A stretch of DNA of 64,000 nt from Axinella damicornis (GCA_963931865.1 OZ007516.1:979883-1043882), one strand, 5' to 3'; counted from the first letter of the stretch, positions 34,215 to 47,338 are shown. Notes: generated from the sequence alone by a model not told the origin. Numbers and translations are program-made.

Positions 34215-36424
34215 AAGTGTAGATTCAGGGAATCCCATGCTTGAAAATGGACAGATGTGATTTTGCATTAAAAATTCAGCATGAAATACAGGTTTGTTTG
34301 GCATACAAATGCTGTGAGCTTGTTGTCTGCTGAATCAGAGCTGATGGTTGTAGGACCATCACTCTAGAAGCCAATGGTCATATTATGAGAATTTGAATAA
34401 GGCATCCTATACCAGATACAGCTAAAGCTCCAGCGGCTTCCTCCGTGCAATTAATTCAAGTTAGAGCCTCACCAACAGAAACACTATACTATACACCGCA
34501 TTTGTATACAGCGGCCATGCCAAATTAATTATAGGGGAGTTGCTTTGGTATCCCCTTTTGGTAAAGTGATAGAATGGAACGCATAATTTTACAATCTTTG
34601 TAGTCTTGCAGTTTGGATAGATTGTAGCTGGTGTGTATGTGCAGTGTATGTGCTTTTACTGTGTGGAAGGAACATCACCACACAAGTTACATGTAAACCT
34701 TAGTGATATGATAATTGACGACATGTGTAGCTAGCTAACTCTGGCCTCATCCAGCTTTTCTGGTTCTGGGTGATTTCCAAATTGGGGTTGATGTTTCAGT
34801 GGCCATGGAAACACATTGTCGTTGAGTTGACTATGCTACTGTCGTACCAGGAGTCGGATCATCTTTTCACATCATCATAGCTATTAGGTGAAGCTAGATC
34901 TTCCAGTTCAGTATCAAACAAGCATTATTGTGACAACATTAGCGACAGTAAGTTAAGTAGACGTAGTCTCTTACATTGTTTCCCTTTAGTACCACTTGTA
35001 GTTCGAGTTTCAGGAGGCATGAGTTCAGCGCTGCATGTTAATTAAGCCTGAGTAGCTAACACTGTAGCTACCTACATTATTCTCTAGTATGTAATATCCC
35101 TCCAGACAGTATTATTAATGAAGCAGAAGGGGAACAATTGCAAGTGTTGAACACAAGAGGGAGGACGGATGATACTTTCATGCTACCTCTTTCACATGCA
35201 GGTGGCAATCTGTTGTTGTCAGTTGTGAACAATCATGTATTGCATGCCTGTCAATTCCAAGGCTCTGGCCGACCTTAATAATCGATCAATAACACTACCA
35301 CATTAGGGTTTCTTTGAATTTATAATGCAAAAGTACCCATGCAGCTCAGTTGTTGGTTGCCACAGTTCAGTCGCACTTTTTGATTGGATGTACCTTGTGT
35401 GTCAACTAAGATAGTTGTAGGAATTCATTTGCCAAGACTCTTGCAACCATGAACCTGTAGCAACAGCTGAGTTTTGTGAGCACTTATTGGCTGGTACATG
35501 TACAATGTACATAATCTTAGCTACATGCTGATTACAAGCTTCACTGTTCGAGGATTGTAGCAAATACAGCTTCACAACAGAATCTGCATGTACCCAAAGT
35601 GATTTCTACTTGTTGGCTCAGCTCTTATGTTGAATCTGTAGGCCATGCATTTTTGGGTATGTACAGTACACCCTATTACGTATTAGCTACAATGCCATGT
35701 AGACATAGAATTACGGTCTGCTAGAGCTGACTGGTCCCTCATGTTCCTCTCAATTGCAAATAATAACAAGGCTCAAGGCCAGGCGGTCTACAGGAGAGGG
35801 GCATGCACTTGATTTCGTCAGTTTAGAAAATCTGATTTATGTTCTGATAATGCCATTCAATGGTTCATTTGGTGCTCCTCTTGCAGCTGATCATATTAAT
35901 TACCTGTCCTGTACATATTGTCCATGCACCCATATGTAGGGTATACATCATACTCAGTCTATGCAACAATCAACTCTTAAGCTTGCAGTGGAACATAGTA
36001 GGTTGCAAAGGTAGAGTACTGTAGCTGCAATGGAAGAGTGCAATGGAAGAGTGCAATGGAAGAGTGCAATGGAAGACTTACGGCAGTCATGAAAGTTACT
36101 GATGCCGAGAGAGAGATTGAAATTGAATCCACAGAAAAAAAGACCATGCAGTATGCGTTAATGACTCTTTGAGTAAATATCTGCCAGCATGTTTTTGCAT
36201 TACAAGAGTAGTCTCATGAGTGTAAATGGTAGTTGACTGTTGTACTGTACCTCCTGCGCGTGCGCATGGCGCATAATACGCGCCATATACTCCGACATCA
36301 CGTGCACAGTGTTATCCCGGCCGGCGCGCGCGGCCGCGCCGGCCGATCGCAGTACGCTACGCTAGTGCCTAGAGCGCTAGCTCATTAATTTTAGTAGCTG
36401 AGTAGCTACATAGTTACGTACGAT
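34215..36424. other. Spacer after copy 5, paralogous to that after copy 4
   Basis: Collinear with 26513-30262 but shorter: it lacks the 749-bp transposon and about 500 bp of AT-rich sequence. It keeps half of the fold-back (34475-34532), four CAATGGAAGAGTG units (36027-36076) and the GC-rich palindrome with ATCACGTGCAC at about 36298. No exon seen before copy 6. Confidence 0.6.
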
Positions 36425-39400
36425 ATGATGTGCCTGGAGTGTTGTCATAAAGGTTGCTGGGGAAGTAAGGATGATAATCCTGGTAAGGTTTAGCTAGCGG
36501 CAGAAAGATTATTTAATAGCTAGCTACACAAGTAGCTATATATACTTATACATGCAGCATGCCGCTCATTTCAGGACAAAACTGGAGCCAGCTGCGTGCA
36601 GCCCGTACACTTCTTTGAGAGCACGGCAGGTTATCATAGTATGTAGTATATATGAAGGTTGCACAAGCAGCTCTTGGATGGTTTTCAGACACGCTGTTAT
36701 AATTTCATGACTAGCCGGCTAGCGACACCCAGAATTTAAAGTACGAGGGGCAGGTTTCCACACGCAACTCCCACGCCGGTTGCTGCTCGCATCTATGCAT
36801 GCTATTGTTTGCATCCTATTGCAGAATTATAATAGGACGAAAACTGACGATTTCCATGAAATAATTATAATGACAATCACACTGCTGTTGAACACACTAT
36901 AGCGTGTCGGATTCACTGCTGTTCCAATCAGTAGCTGTGTGTATTAGGCTCACTCTTGTTCCAATTAGCCAGATTTTATATCCAACCACCACATGCAACA
37001 CTTTCATTAGCCAAGGAGCTCTGGAGGTTGAGGGTGAACTTCTTTGTTTTGTTGGTGCTCTTACTTGCAAGCGTTGGTTACGTATCACCTCTGGCATCAC
37101 TCCACCAGTTTGTCATCAACCCAACACTGGAAGAGCAGAATGGAACACTGATGGTACAGGCTAGTAGGGAAACTGAATAGGATATGACCTACGATTCATG
37201 CACAGTGTGAATTCAGGTGTTAGTACTACAAATCCTTTTCAGGTTCCACCCGGCCTTGGACAGTCCGAGTTCTTCTATTCCTGGGTTGTGACTGCTTACA
37301 GCATTGGAGAAGTGACCTTTGCACTTGTATATGCCTACCTCTTCCATGTGGTTCCATACGCTTACATATTTCTGTCCCTCATTGTGAGCTACGTACTTGG
37401 CTCTCTAATCTATGCTGTGACCTCAAGTGGATTGACGATTTTGGCTGGAAGATTTCTGGTGGGGGGAAGTGCCATTGCCCTTCAGTCAGCATTCTTTGTG
37501 TATGTTGCTGAAAGAGAAGTGGATTATGAAACAGCCTACTATGCAGCACAAGACCGCATGGATGATGCTGACGGGAGTAAGGAACACAGAAAGTTGAAAG
37601 AAAGGATGTATGCATACCGTGTTATTGGCATTGGTACTGCAGACATGATTGGCACAGGTATACCTAGCTATAGCTAGTCTCTATAATTTATACTCTTTAT
37701 GATATAGCTAGCTAGTTTGCTTTCTCTGATCATCGTATATATACTGCCAGTATTCAACCCTACGGCAACCACGTATGACATATGCCACAATGTGTATAGC
37801 AGCTATACATCTTGCATTTCTCATGGTTGCAGGCATTAGTACTCTTGCTGCACATACGGGTGGTGCTAACCAGTTCCACTGGATTGGCTGGTACAATGTG
37901 GCCATTGGAGGAGCACTACTTTGTGTGCTGATTGCTCTTTTCCGTGGGGAGTGTGCGTGGAAGAAACCGGAGATGAAGTGCACAACAACCAAATGCAGTA
38001 GCTTGAAGTCTAACAAGACAGTGGCCCTGACTGGATCAATGGTAATTCCCTTAAGAGTTTGATAATTTCCGTGCATGCAATATAATCGGTACGAAACAGT
38101 TTGTGCTGGCAGTGTTATAACAGGAGCAAGGCTGAAAAGGCACCAAAGGTACAGAAAAGAGAAAATCCAAGAGCAGCAAACGAGACCAGGATGCTGTTTG
38201 ACATGGCACCCAGCTAGACCAGGCCAGCCAGCTAGACCACGCCAGCTAGATCAGGCTAGTGAACACAATACAATATAGAACCATAGATGTGCTAACTTAA
38301 ACTATATTGTGCCTTGCTGACACCCAGCAGCTTTTGATACCTCATCCTCTAGTCACTGGTCTTCCTGCAGGTACTTGTGTTCTTTACAGTCGCAGCATAT
38401 GCAACGGAATCTAGCTATGGTGTGGTGGACACTCTTGTCAACCCAATCCTCAGTGATTACTTCGGCTTCACTGAAAAGGAAAGCAGCTACTATTTTGTGG
38501 GATTGATGTTCATATTCCTAGCAAGCTCACTGTTTCTGTAAGTTGAGCTCAATGACGTACACTTTGATTTGGGTTCTTGTACGATAACCACTGACCTTTC
38601 TTTTTCAGTGCTATAATCCACGAATTCAAGATTAATGGTCGCATGATAGCCATGCTTGGAATCACAGCCTCCATTGTTGGTGCAACTCTTATTGCAGACT
38701 GGCAGGCAATTGGACTTGACCCATGCACACAATTCAGCCTCTTCCACCACCCGGACCTAATGAATGAATCTAAAATTTGTCTCAACAACTATGATGTCAC
38801 CTATCTGAAATCTCACATCATTGGTAGTAATTACTCTCGATGTGCAAATGTGACTCAACTACGGACCGTGTGTGAGTCATTGGGTGATACCAAGTATCAC
38901 TGCTACTGGAATCAGCACTCAAGAGTGACTGGGGAGGAATGTCACGCATGTCCTTCCATCTGCCGCGGCGAGTACAAGTCCCTCAACCTTGCACAGTTTG
39001 CAGTTGGGTCATTCCTGTTTGAGTTTGGTATTCCTGTATCCAGGACAGCACTAATGATCGTGATAGCCAGTAACCTCAGTACAGGGATTCGGGTAAGACC
39101 AGTACCATTATGCACCATTACAAGTATGTCAACTTCTCCGTTTTCATGACACTTCTGCAGGGTGTGTTCATAGGGCTGGTTAACGCAATTGGTGCACTTG
39201 CCAGGATCATATCACCCATATGGAGTAAGTACAGCTATGTATACGTATGTTGTATACTAACGAGTGCATGATGACATCATCGTCACTATGACGATTATGT
39301 CGTCATGTGTTCTTGCATGATACTAACTAACGCATTCCATGCAGGGGGTCATACAGAAATGTAGAGTATATATAGGACATGAATTGTATGCACAGTTCCC

Positions 39401-40355
39401 CCCAAAATGTTCTTAGTACTCTGAGGGCACTTCAAATGAATACCAGCTGCCCTTGACATTCATTTGGCTACCAGCCTCCCTACATGTCAAGTGTGTGATC
39501 AATATCTATTGGATACCTGGGAAAAGGAAGTTAGGTACAATCGTGTTTGGAAGTTAGGTACAATCGTGTTTGTACAAGTACCTGGCTACAAAGGGTTTGT
39601 ATAGGGTGTGTGGGTTCTCTAGTGGTCAGCAGGTGGTAGGGTAATCTCACTCTTTAGAAAGATGCCTCATTCTTTAATTTGTACTCAGTGGAATTTTATT
39701 TAGTTCTTAATTAGTTGCTCATTTAAGAACCTCAGCAGCAGCTAGAATGTGTCGAAATGTCCTAAATCTGCACTGGTAACTTATAAAAGTCTTCTGCTGC
39801 GACTTCTAGATCTGCCAATTAACTTATGTTTACAACACTGCCAGCCTTTGTATTAGCTGCAGTTTTATACTCATGATTATGCACTAGGCTTTGCTCTTCC
39901 CTTAGCAAGTAGGTGTGGCTTTGCCAGTTTGGTTGTAGCTTCAATGTGGCACCACTTCCAGGAACCCAGTGGGATATCTGTTTGTTTACTTAACTAGCAA
40001 CCTGGGCCGATATTACAATGAGAAACATTGTATGGTCCATATATGGCAATGGTGGTGGAACTTTTTAAATGTCCCGAGCTGATGCATGACTGGATGTGTC
40101 TCATTCCCCCAACACACAGTTGATGCAGCATATGAGGGAATGGGGAAACGCACCTTCCTAGCAATGGGAGTGATGGCGGGCTGCTACATGCTCATCCTTG
40201 TTGGATTCATTGGACTCTACACAAAGATAGCACCATGGAAAGAGTCAGAGGATCAAAGTTCTGGACATGAAACAGAGCAGGATACTGAAGACAATGACAG
40301 TGGCCATGAGTCCACATCTCTGATTGAGAAGACCAAGGACATGATTATTGAGTAA
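36425..40355 (+). CDS. MFSD8/CLN7-like transporter copy 6
   Basis: Eight exons: 36425-36482, 37011-37153, 37243-37657, 37833-38041, 38371-38537, 38609-39092, 39161-39224 and 40120-40355 (TAA), giving 591 residues. The N-terminus is MMCLECCHKGCWG; two adjacent ATGs are possible. Helix and loop layout is as in copy 3. Exon 3 differs in the helix after TSSGLTILAGRFLVGGS, and exon 7 reads GLVNAIGALARIISPIW, so this copy is more diverged than 4 and 5. The tail carries ESTSLI. Intron 7 (39225-40119) is longer than in 4 and 5. A duplicate of exons 7-8 follows 250 bp downstream and could act as an alternative end. Confidence 0.9.
38195..38262 (+). repeat. CCAGCTAGACCAGG tandem repeat
   Basis: Four degenerate units (CCCAGCTAGACCAGGCCAGC, GCTAGACCACGC, GCTAGATCAGG) in intron 4 of copy 6. 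Confidence 0.65.
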
Positions 40356-40602
40356 AGCTAGGGATTCCGAGCTCCATGCTTGAAACTGGTGTGTGTGTTT
40401 TGCTGTAATGGTTCTGCATGAGATATTGATATTTTAGATGAGCTATTACTGTGTAACCATAACAGTAGCTACTTGAACAACAAGGAAGATGTTAGCTGGC
40501 TAGCTAGTGTCTACTGATTGCACATTCAAGGTAGCTCAGCACAGTCCAGCTTCCGGGAACTCTTAGCTTGGGAACAGCAAACCTTCCAACTCACCCTCTA
40601 AG

Positions 40603-41534
40603 GTGTGGCTAATGCACTGGGTGGACTTGCCAGGACTGTAACCCCAATCTGGAGTAAGTATGTACATAAACTGTATATTATGTTGTTGTCACAGTTCGTA
40701 AACCACACTGGCATGAAGATTGGATATTATTTATTGGAGCTTTCTTGCATGCCCACAAGAAAGAACAGACAGAAAAGGAGGTCAGCTGTGTGGCGCCATG
40801 GTGATTGTGATCATACAATGTGACCAGGGATAAGGTGGCTAGAGCATAATTATCATGATTGGAGTACTGTTCAGCATAATGAGTATCTGCTCTGTCTTGT
40901 TCAAGTTCTGTTCGTGGCAGTTGTATAGTAACCTCATCCCCAGCGCATGCAGAGGCCTGCATGGACAGGGAACTTTGTCTGAGATCAAAGACGCTCACAA
41001 TGTTTGCATGATACCCTATGCAGTGGAAGTCTGTCATGATGCCATCAGCATGTACCATGATTGGCATTCCCCAATCGCTCATGCACATTATAACCCAGGC
41101 GGCAAGTTTCTTACTGTAAAAGAGAGAGTGCAGGCTCAAATTCGTGTACATTCCCTATCAGATCAAAGTTGGACATGTGATCTTCACTAACCTCCTCCAG
41201 TATTGTAGTTGGGGAAAGAATGCAATAGTTAGATGCTAGCCAGTGAAACTGCCTACTGATCTGAGCTGATGCATTATCGGATGTGTCTGATCCCCAACAC
41301 ACAGTTGATGCAGCATACGAGGCAATGGGGAAACGGACCTTCCTAGGTTTGGGAGTGGTAATGGGCTGCTCCCTGCTCATCCTTGCTGGATTCATTGGAC
41401 TCTACACAAAGATAGCACCACAGAAAGACTCAGAGGACCAAGACAAAACGGAGCGGGATACTGAAGACAGTGACAGTGGCAATGAGTCCAGATCTCTGAT
41501 TGAAGAGACGAAACAACAAAAAATAATTGAGTAG
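40603..41534 (+). pseudogene. Orphan duplicate of MFSD8-like exons 7 and 8
   Basis: An exon 7-like piece at 40603-40653 follows a CTAAG acceptor and ends TCTGGA|GTAAGT, but it has lost about 13 nt of its 5' part. The last exon at 41305-41534 is intact to TAG and encodes the helix GLGVVMGCSLLILAGF and a tail with ESRSLI. No upstream exons accompany it. It is either a duplicated fragment or an alternative 3' terminal exon for copy 6: the exon 8 duplicate begins with the same phase (AG|TTGATGCAGC), so splicing from copy 6 exon 7 at 39224 to 41305 would be in frame. Confidence 0.75.
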
Positions 41535-43598
41535 GGAAAGTCGCATGTGGCTGTACAGGAATAATTTATATTCCTTAGACCATTTCTGCATGTAGAGGTC
41601 ACTCTGTGATTTATGTAGTGCTGAATGCAAATGGCCTTATTGTGCAGATTCAGGGTTGCATTGTGCGTTCGTACATGCAATACATTGTTGTATGGCACGT
41701 AAAACTGAGGTGATGTAAAACCTCGGATATAGTGCATGGACCCTCCAAGTTAGGGGCACAACGTAATAGACCTCTCTACAAAGGACGATTGGTCCAAAAT
41801 AATTGGTTTCCCTACAGTATTACATTTTGAACCTCCAAGAAGAGGACAACTGCAGTCTACATTAACACAACCAGAGTGTTGGTGTTTCAATTTGTAGGAA
41901 TCACTTTGAGTACATGCAGATTTTGTTCTGAAATGTACCCTACAATCCTCAAACACTGAAGCTTGCATTTGATCATGTATTTACATGTTGTGTAATTACC
42001 TGAGTCAGTTTTAGGTCATCCATGATACACTGCAGGTATTGGTGTTTCAATTTTTTCCTTTTTTTCTTTTCTTTTTTTTTCTTTTTCTTTTTTTCAGAGT
42101 ACGAAACGTGTAATAAAAATACAAGTGTTTTACAAACCAATGTAAATGTGATAAAGTGAATGATAAAAGTGGTGTTTCAATTTGTAGGAATCACTTTGAG
42201 TACATGCAGATTTTGTTCTGAAATGTACCCTACAATCCTCAAACACCGAAGCTTGCATTTGATCATGTACTTACATCTTGTGTAATTACCTGAGTCAGTT
42301 TTAGTCATCCATGATACACTGCAAGTATTGGTGTTTCAATTTCTAGGAATCACTTTGAGTACATGCAGATTTTGTTCTGAAATGTACCCTACAATCCTCA
42401 AACACTGAAGCTTGCATTTGATCATGTATTTAGTAATTACCTGAGTCAGTTTTAGGTCATCGTACACTGCAAATAGCTATTGGTATGTCAGTTTGTAGAA
42501 TCACTTTGAGTAGCTAGCTAGCTACATGCAAATTCTGTTGTGTAATGTATCCACGTGAGTCAGTTTTAGGTCTTCATACACTATTAGTCTATAATGTAAC
42601 TGTGTAGCCTCATTCCCAGGCCTTCTACACCTTCCCAGCCAGCAAAGGTCATGTCTTGTTTGTTACATGTACTGCTGCCACTTGTTGTGGAGGGCGTCCT
42701 GCATGCATAGCCTTGTTCTCAGGCCTTCTACACCTCCAGTTTTTGATCGTTTATATACAGTATGCATTCCATTTTTGGCAGAAATGGCATATCAGTTACC
42801 CTACAAACAGGAATGCTGTTTCTGCCAATTTTGGCTTAACATGTCCATAATTGGTAGAAAATGGTTTCCATAATGTGACAGTTTTGTTATGCAGTTTGCA
42901 CACTTTTTTAAAAGGTCAGGGATTATTTTTTTAGCTGAACTTGGTCACCTTGGTTACCTCACTTGCAATTGGAAAACAGCCCAAGACTTAATTAGCATGT
43001 AGGTCCCAACACTCCATTTTTGGGATCCATACAATGTGTCACTGAAGTACATTAACGATACATACCATGTCTGCGAAGCTTTTAGGGGACACATTAGTGA
43101 CAAGCATTCAAGTGGCCTCTCATTCGGAAAGCTTGGGGCACAATGTATGAATCCATTACGGAGTACCATGACCTCCAGAGTATAGCACTCTGGACTCCAG
43201 ACTGCTCTTGAATCTTTCCAATTACAACTGGTTAATCAAGCTCAGAATTCGTCTTTTTACATTGTGGTCGTGATGGTAGAGTGAAAATTTCTGTGCACCT
43301 TCCGCAAATGCTCAAACAGTACGATGTTGCATAGTTGCATCATGTATAGCTATAATTACATCTTAAGTAGAAAGCATAATGCTTTGTTTCATGCAAACAA
43401 ATTTTTTGACCTGCTTTCCACTGTTTCGTTGCTTGTGATTTAATTAGTGTGGGCTGTTTGCAGCTATATATAACTCAGATCATCTAACATGCCCACAGCA
43501 ATTTGCATGCCCAACAAAACTGTATTTCATGCAGAATTTATGCAAAATCACATCTGTTAATTTTTCAAGCGTAGAATTCCCTGAATCTACACTTTTAC
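41535..43598. other. Spacer between tail-to-tail copies 6 and 7
   Basis: No exon recognised. It contains a 158-bp repeat cluster (41879-42500), a T/TTTTC-rich stretch at 42048-42096, and a dispersed element at about 42600-42870 that shares GCAGAAATGGCAYATCAGT and TGCCAATTTTGGC with 48770-48850. Confidence 0.55.
41879..42500 (+). repeat. About 158-bp repeat, three to four units, one interrupted
   Basis: Units start GGTGTTTCAATTTGTAGGAA at about 41879, 42171 and 42329, with a shorter one near 42480. Each contains CACTTTGAGTACATGCAGAT and CTCAAACACTGAAGCTTGC. A T-rich insertion separates units 1 and 2. Related sequence flanks other transporter copies (17440, 28700, 35590). Confidence 0.85.
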
Positions 43599-44175
43599 TC
43601 AATAATCATTTGTTTGGTTCTCCTCCTCAATCAGAGATGTGGACTCATTGCCACTGTCACTGTCTTCAGTATCCCGGTCTGTTTTGTGTCCAGTGCTTAG
43701 ATCCTCTGCATCTTTCCGTGGTGCTATCTTTGTGTAAAGTCCAATGAACCCAACAAGGACGAGCAGGGAGCAGCCCGCCATCACTCCCATTGCTAGGAAG
43801 GTGCGTTTCCCCATTGCCTCATATGCTATATCAACTGTGTGTTGGGGGAATGAGACAGTCAGTCATGTATCTACTCAGAACATATGCAGTTTCACCAGCA
43901 AGCTGTAGCTATAGCACAGGTCAAGTAAAATGTTTTCGGACGTGCTTTCTACCAACTAATGCATGTGTGTGTGTGTGTGTGTGTGCATGTGCATGCTATC
44001 TGCATGTGTGTATAATTATGTGTGTATAGCTGAAATGTATAGCTGGTTCATACACACTAGCGTCATGCATGTATACTGGCATTGCATGTATACTTCCAAC
44101 AACATAAACTGGATAGGGAATGGTCTGAGAGCAATTAACTTTTGTACATGTACTCTCTGTAGTAAGTAATAGCTA

Positions 44176-44248
<73 letters not shown>

Positions 44249-46702
44249 TTGTTAACTGGGGAATGAAGTAATAGCTGCACTTACTCCAGATGGGTGTTAC
44301 CATCCTGGCAAATCCACCCAGTGCATTAACGATGCCCATGAACACACCCTGCAGAAGTGTAATGGGATTGAGAAATTAACACTATTTGTACATCAAATAT
44401 TATAACACTTGTTCTTACCCGAATCCCTGTACTGAGGTTACTGGCTATCACAACCATTAGTGCAGTCCTGGTCACTGCAACACCAAACTCAAAGAGAACT
44501 GACCCGACTACAAATTGTGCAAGGTTGAGGGACTTGTATTCGCCGCGGCATACAGAGGGACAATCATTACATTCCTCCCCAGTCACTCTTGAGTGCTGAT
44601 TCCAGTAGCAGTGATACTTGGTATCACCCAATGACTCACACACGGTCCGCAGTACAGTCACATTTCTACCACATGGAATGTAACTATTGTTGGTATTGTT
44701 GTGACCCTCAAGGTTTATCAGATCATAGTTGTTGAGACAAATTGTTCCAGCTTTAAATTCCTTTGTTAGCTCCGGATGGTGGAAGAGGCTGAATTGGGTG
44801 CAAGGGTCATATCCGATAGCCTGCCAGTCTGCAATGAGAGCTGCACCAACAATGGAGGCCGTGACTCCAAGCATGACCGAGATGCGACTATCAATCTTCA
44901 ATTCTTGTATTATCATTCTGAAAACAAAGTCAGTGGTATAGCACATAATATTTTCTGTATACAGACTAGCATGAGATAGCTATATAACTTACAGCAGCAG
45001 TACACTTGCTATGTATACAAGAATTAACCCCACAAAAAAGTAGCTGATTTCCTTTTCAGTGAAGCCAAAGTAATCACTGAGGATTGGGTTGAAGATGGTC
45101 TCCATCACACCGTAGTTGGAATCGGTCGCATATGTTGCAATAATGAAGAACACAAGTACCTGCACGAAGAGACAGGTCAGATTAGTTACCAGCCCATAGC
45201 TGAAATTGCAACTGCATGCATGGTAAGTATAATTAGCTACCACTGATCCAGTCAGGGCCACTGTCTTGTTGGACTTCAAGCTACTGCATTTGGTTGTTGT
45301 GCACTTCATCTCCGGTTTCTTCCACGCACACTCCCCACGGAAAAGAGCAATCAGCACACAAAGTAGTGCTCCTCCAATGGCCACATTGTACCAGCCAATC
45401 CAGTGGAACTGGTTAGCACCACCCACATGTGCAGCAAGAGTACCGATGCCTGCAATCACAAGAAAGACAAAGATAGCTAGCTAGATATAGCTAGCTACAT
45501 ATTGTGGCTTATGATGCATGCATGTGTTGAAGTAGCCTAAGGGTTATAAACATAACTCTTTGCAGAAAAAGCAGTCTGGCAGGCGGGGTAGCTGGAAGGC
45601 TACACTGTACCTGTGCCAATCAGTTCCGCAATACCAACAGCAAGAGAACGATAGGCATACATCTTTTCTTTCAACTTTCTTTGTTTCTTATTCTTGTAAG
45701 CATTGTCCATGTGGTCTTGTGTTGCATAGTAGGCTGTTTCATAGTCCACTTCTCTTTCAGCAACATACACATAGAAGGCTACCTGAGCAATTACACTGCT
45801 TCCCCCATCCAGGAACCTTGCAACCAAAATCATCCATCCATGTGAAGCCACAGCATAGAGTATGGAGCCGAGTATGTAGCTCATAATGAGGGACAGAAAT
45901 ATGTAAGCGTAAGGAACCACATGGAAGAGGTAGGCATATATCAGTGAAAACATTACTTCTCCGATGCTGTGTGTATTCACAACCCAGGAATAAAAGAACT
46001 CTGACTGTCCAAGGCCGGGTGGAACCTGAAGAAAAATCATGGCAGCTACTTTAATAACAGTGAAATCTGATGCTAGCTAGCTAGCTATAGATAGCTATAA
46101 TATCTAATACTGCACTGAGCTTACAAGGCCAATTGATTTGTAGATCAACCACACACAAATCTACACTAGGGAGGATCAATATTTTATGCTGTTCTGGGGA
46201 ATTTCAAGCCAGTAGGACCTATATAGTTGCATGGTGTGTAGCTATAATATTATACATGCAGCTATATGTGAAGCACTGCATACGTAGCAGGTAGTTATTA
46301 TCACTGTAAATGGCTGTACCATCAGTGTTCCATTCTGCTCTTCCAGTGTTGGGTTGATGACAAACTGGTGAAGTGATGCCAGAGGTGATACACGACCAGT
46401 ACTAACAAATAAGAGTGCCAACAAAACAAAGAAGTTCAGCCTCAATCTCCAGAGCTCCTTGGCTGATAAAAACAAACAACACAATTAGCTTAAGATGTGT
46501 GGTTCCATGTTCACATTCTTCTGTATTGCATCATGGCATATGGCGCCAGACGTTTGATTCTGAACGAACTCTTGAGAGTGATAACTTACAGTAGCTACTG
46601 CCTCAATCACATTGATTTCTATAGTAGCTAAAACTTACTTGGATTGACACTGCTACCTCCATAACAACCTTTAAGGCAACGATTCAGACAGTTGTGCGAC
46701 AT
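43599..46702 (-). CDS. MFSD8/CLN7-like transporter copy 7, minus strand
   Basis: Eight exons on the minus strand: 46702-46639, 46462-46320, 46025-45611, 45449-45241, 45159-44993, 44917-44419, 44348-44285 and 43834-43599, giving 598 residues with all phases matching. Exon 1 encodes MSHNCLNRCLKGCYGG. Exon 3 shows GLGQSEFFYSWVVNTHSIGE and a less conserved helix around FLDGGSSVIAQVAF. The exon 6 loop keeps CNDCPSVC. The tail has ESTSLI, but a small frameshift just after it changes the usual ETKQMIIE ending to EENQTNDY, so the protein ends a few codons apart in another frame. This is the only copy in the array on the minus strand, placed tail-to-tail with copy 6. Confidence 0.9.
44178..44246 (+). 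repeat. (CA)n(GA)n compound microsatellite
   Basis: CACACA run followed by GAGAGA run in intron 7 of copy 7. A GT run (43962-43985) lies nearby. Confidence 0.9.
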
Positions 46703-46916
46703 AGCCGGCTCTAGATGTAAGGTGTCCTACTTGCAGTTAGAAACCAACTAAGTTGAGTTCCACTTAGCTGTGTTCATGGAGATGTATATAAGTACAAATG
46801 GCATCTACATTTTGTTTGGAGCCGTGTACAAAGCCTTGAGAGGGTTTCCTGTTATGTCGTTTGCACTAACATCTCCATAACTTATGTCAGAATTGGCTAT
46901 CTACTATCTTAAACTA

Positions 46917-47015
46917 TAGCCTCATTCCCAGGCCCCCTCCCAGTTTTTCGTCGCTTGCAGTGTGCACGTGGTTCTTCGTGCAACCAAAAAACAGTGTGGG
47001 CCTGGGAATGAGGCT
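46917..47015. repeat. Hairpin MITE with internal GTCGCTTGCAG stem
   Basis: Outer arms TAGCCTCATTCCCAGGCCC and GGGCCTGGGAATGAGGCT. The inner part contains TTTTTCGTCGCTTGCAGTGT, as in the elements at 8384 and 56081. Confidence 0.75.
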
Positions 47016-47301
47016 GCTGAAACTGACACTATAGTATAATCAATAAGATGACAGAATCACATGATTTACACGAAGGATCACCAGACACTCACACAATGAG
47101 TAGGCTATCAAGCATGCGTGTATTCCACTGTTGACTGTAAACCGCAAGTACAGCACCATGCATGTGCAATAGTATCCCATAACCTTAAGGTCATTACTAA
47201 CATCTCCACAACTTCTGAAACTTCTATACAATAAGATCAGGGTTTCATTCAATATTCACCACACATAATAAATCATCTCCCCAGGAGTATAGCTGTACCT
47301 G

Positions 47302-47304
<3 letters not shown>

Positions 47305-47336
<32 letters not shown>
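47305..47336 (+). repeat. 32-nt poly-G run
   Basis: Uninterrupted G run 113 bp downstream (on the minus strand) of the hydrolase stop codon. Confidence 0.9.
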
Positions 47337-47338
<2 letters not shown>

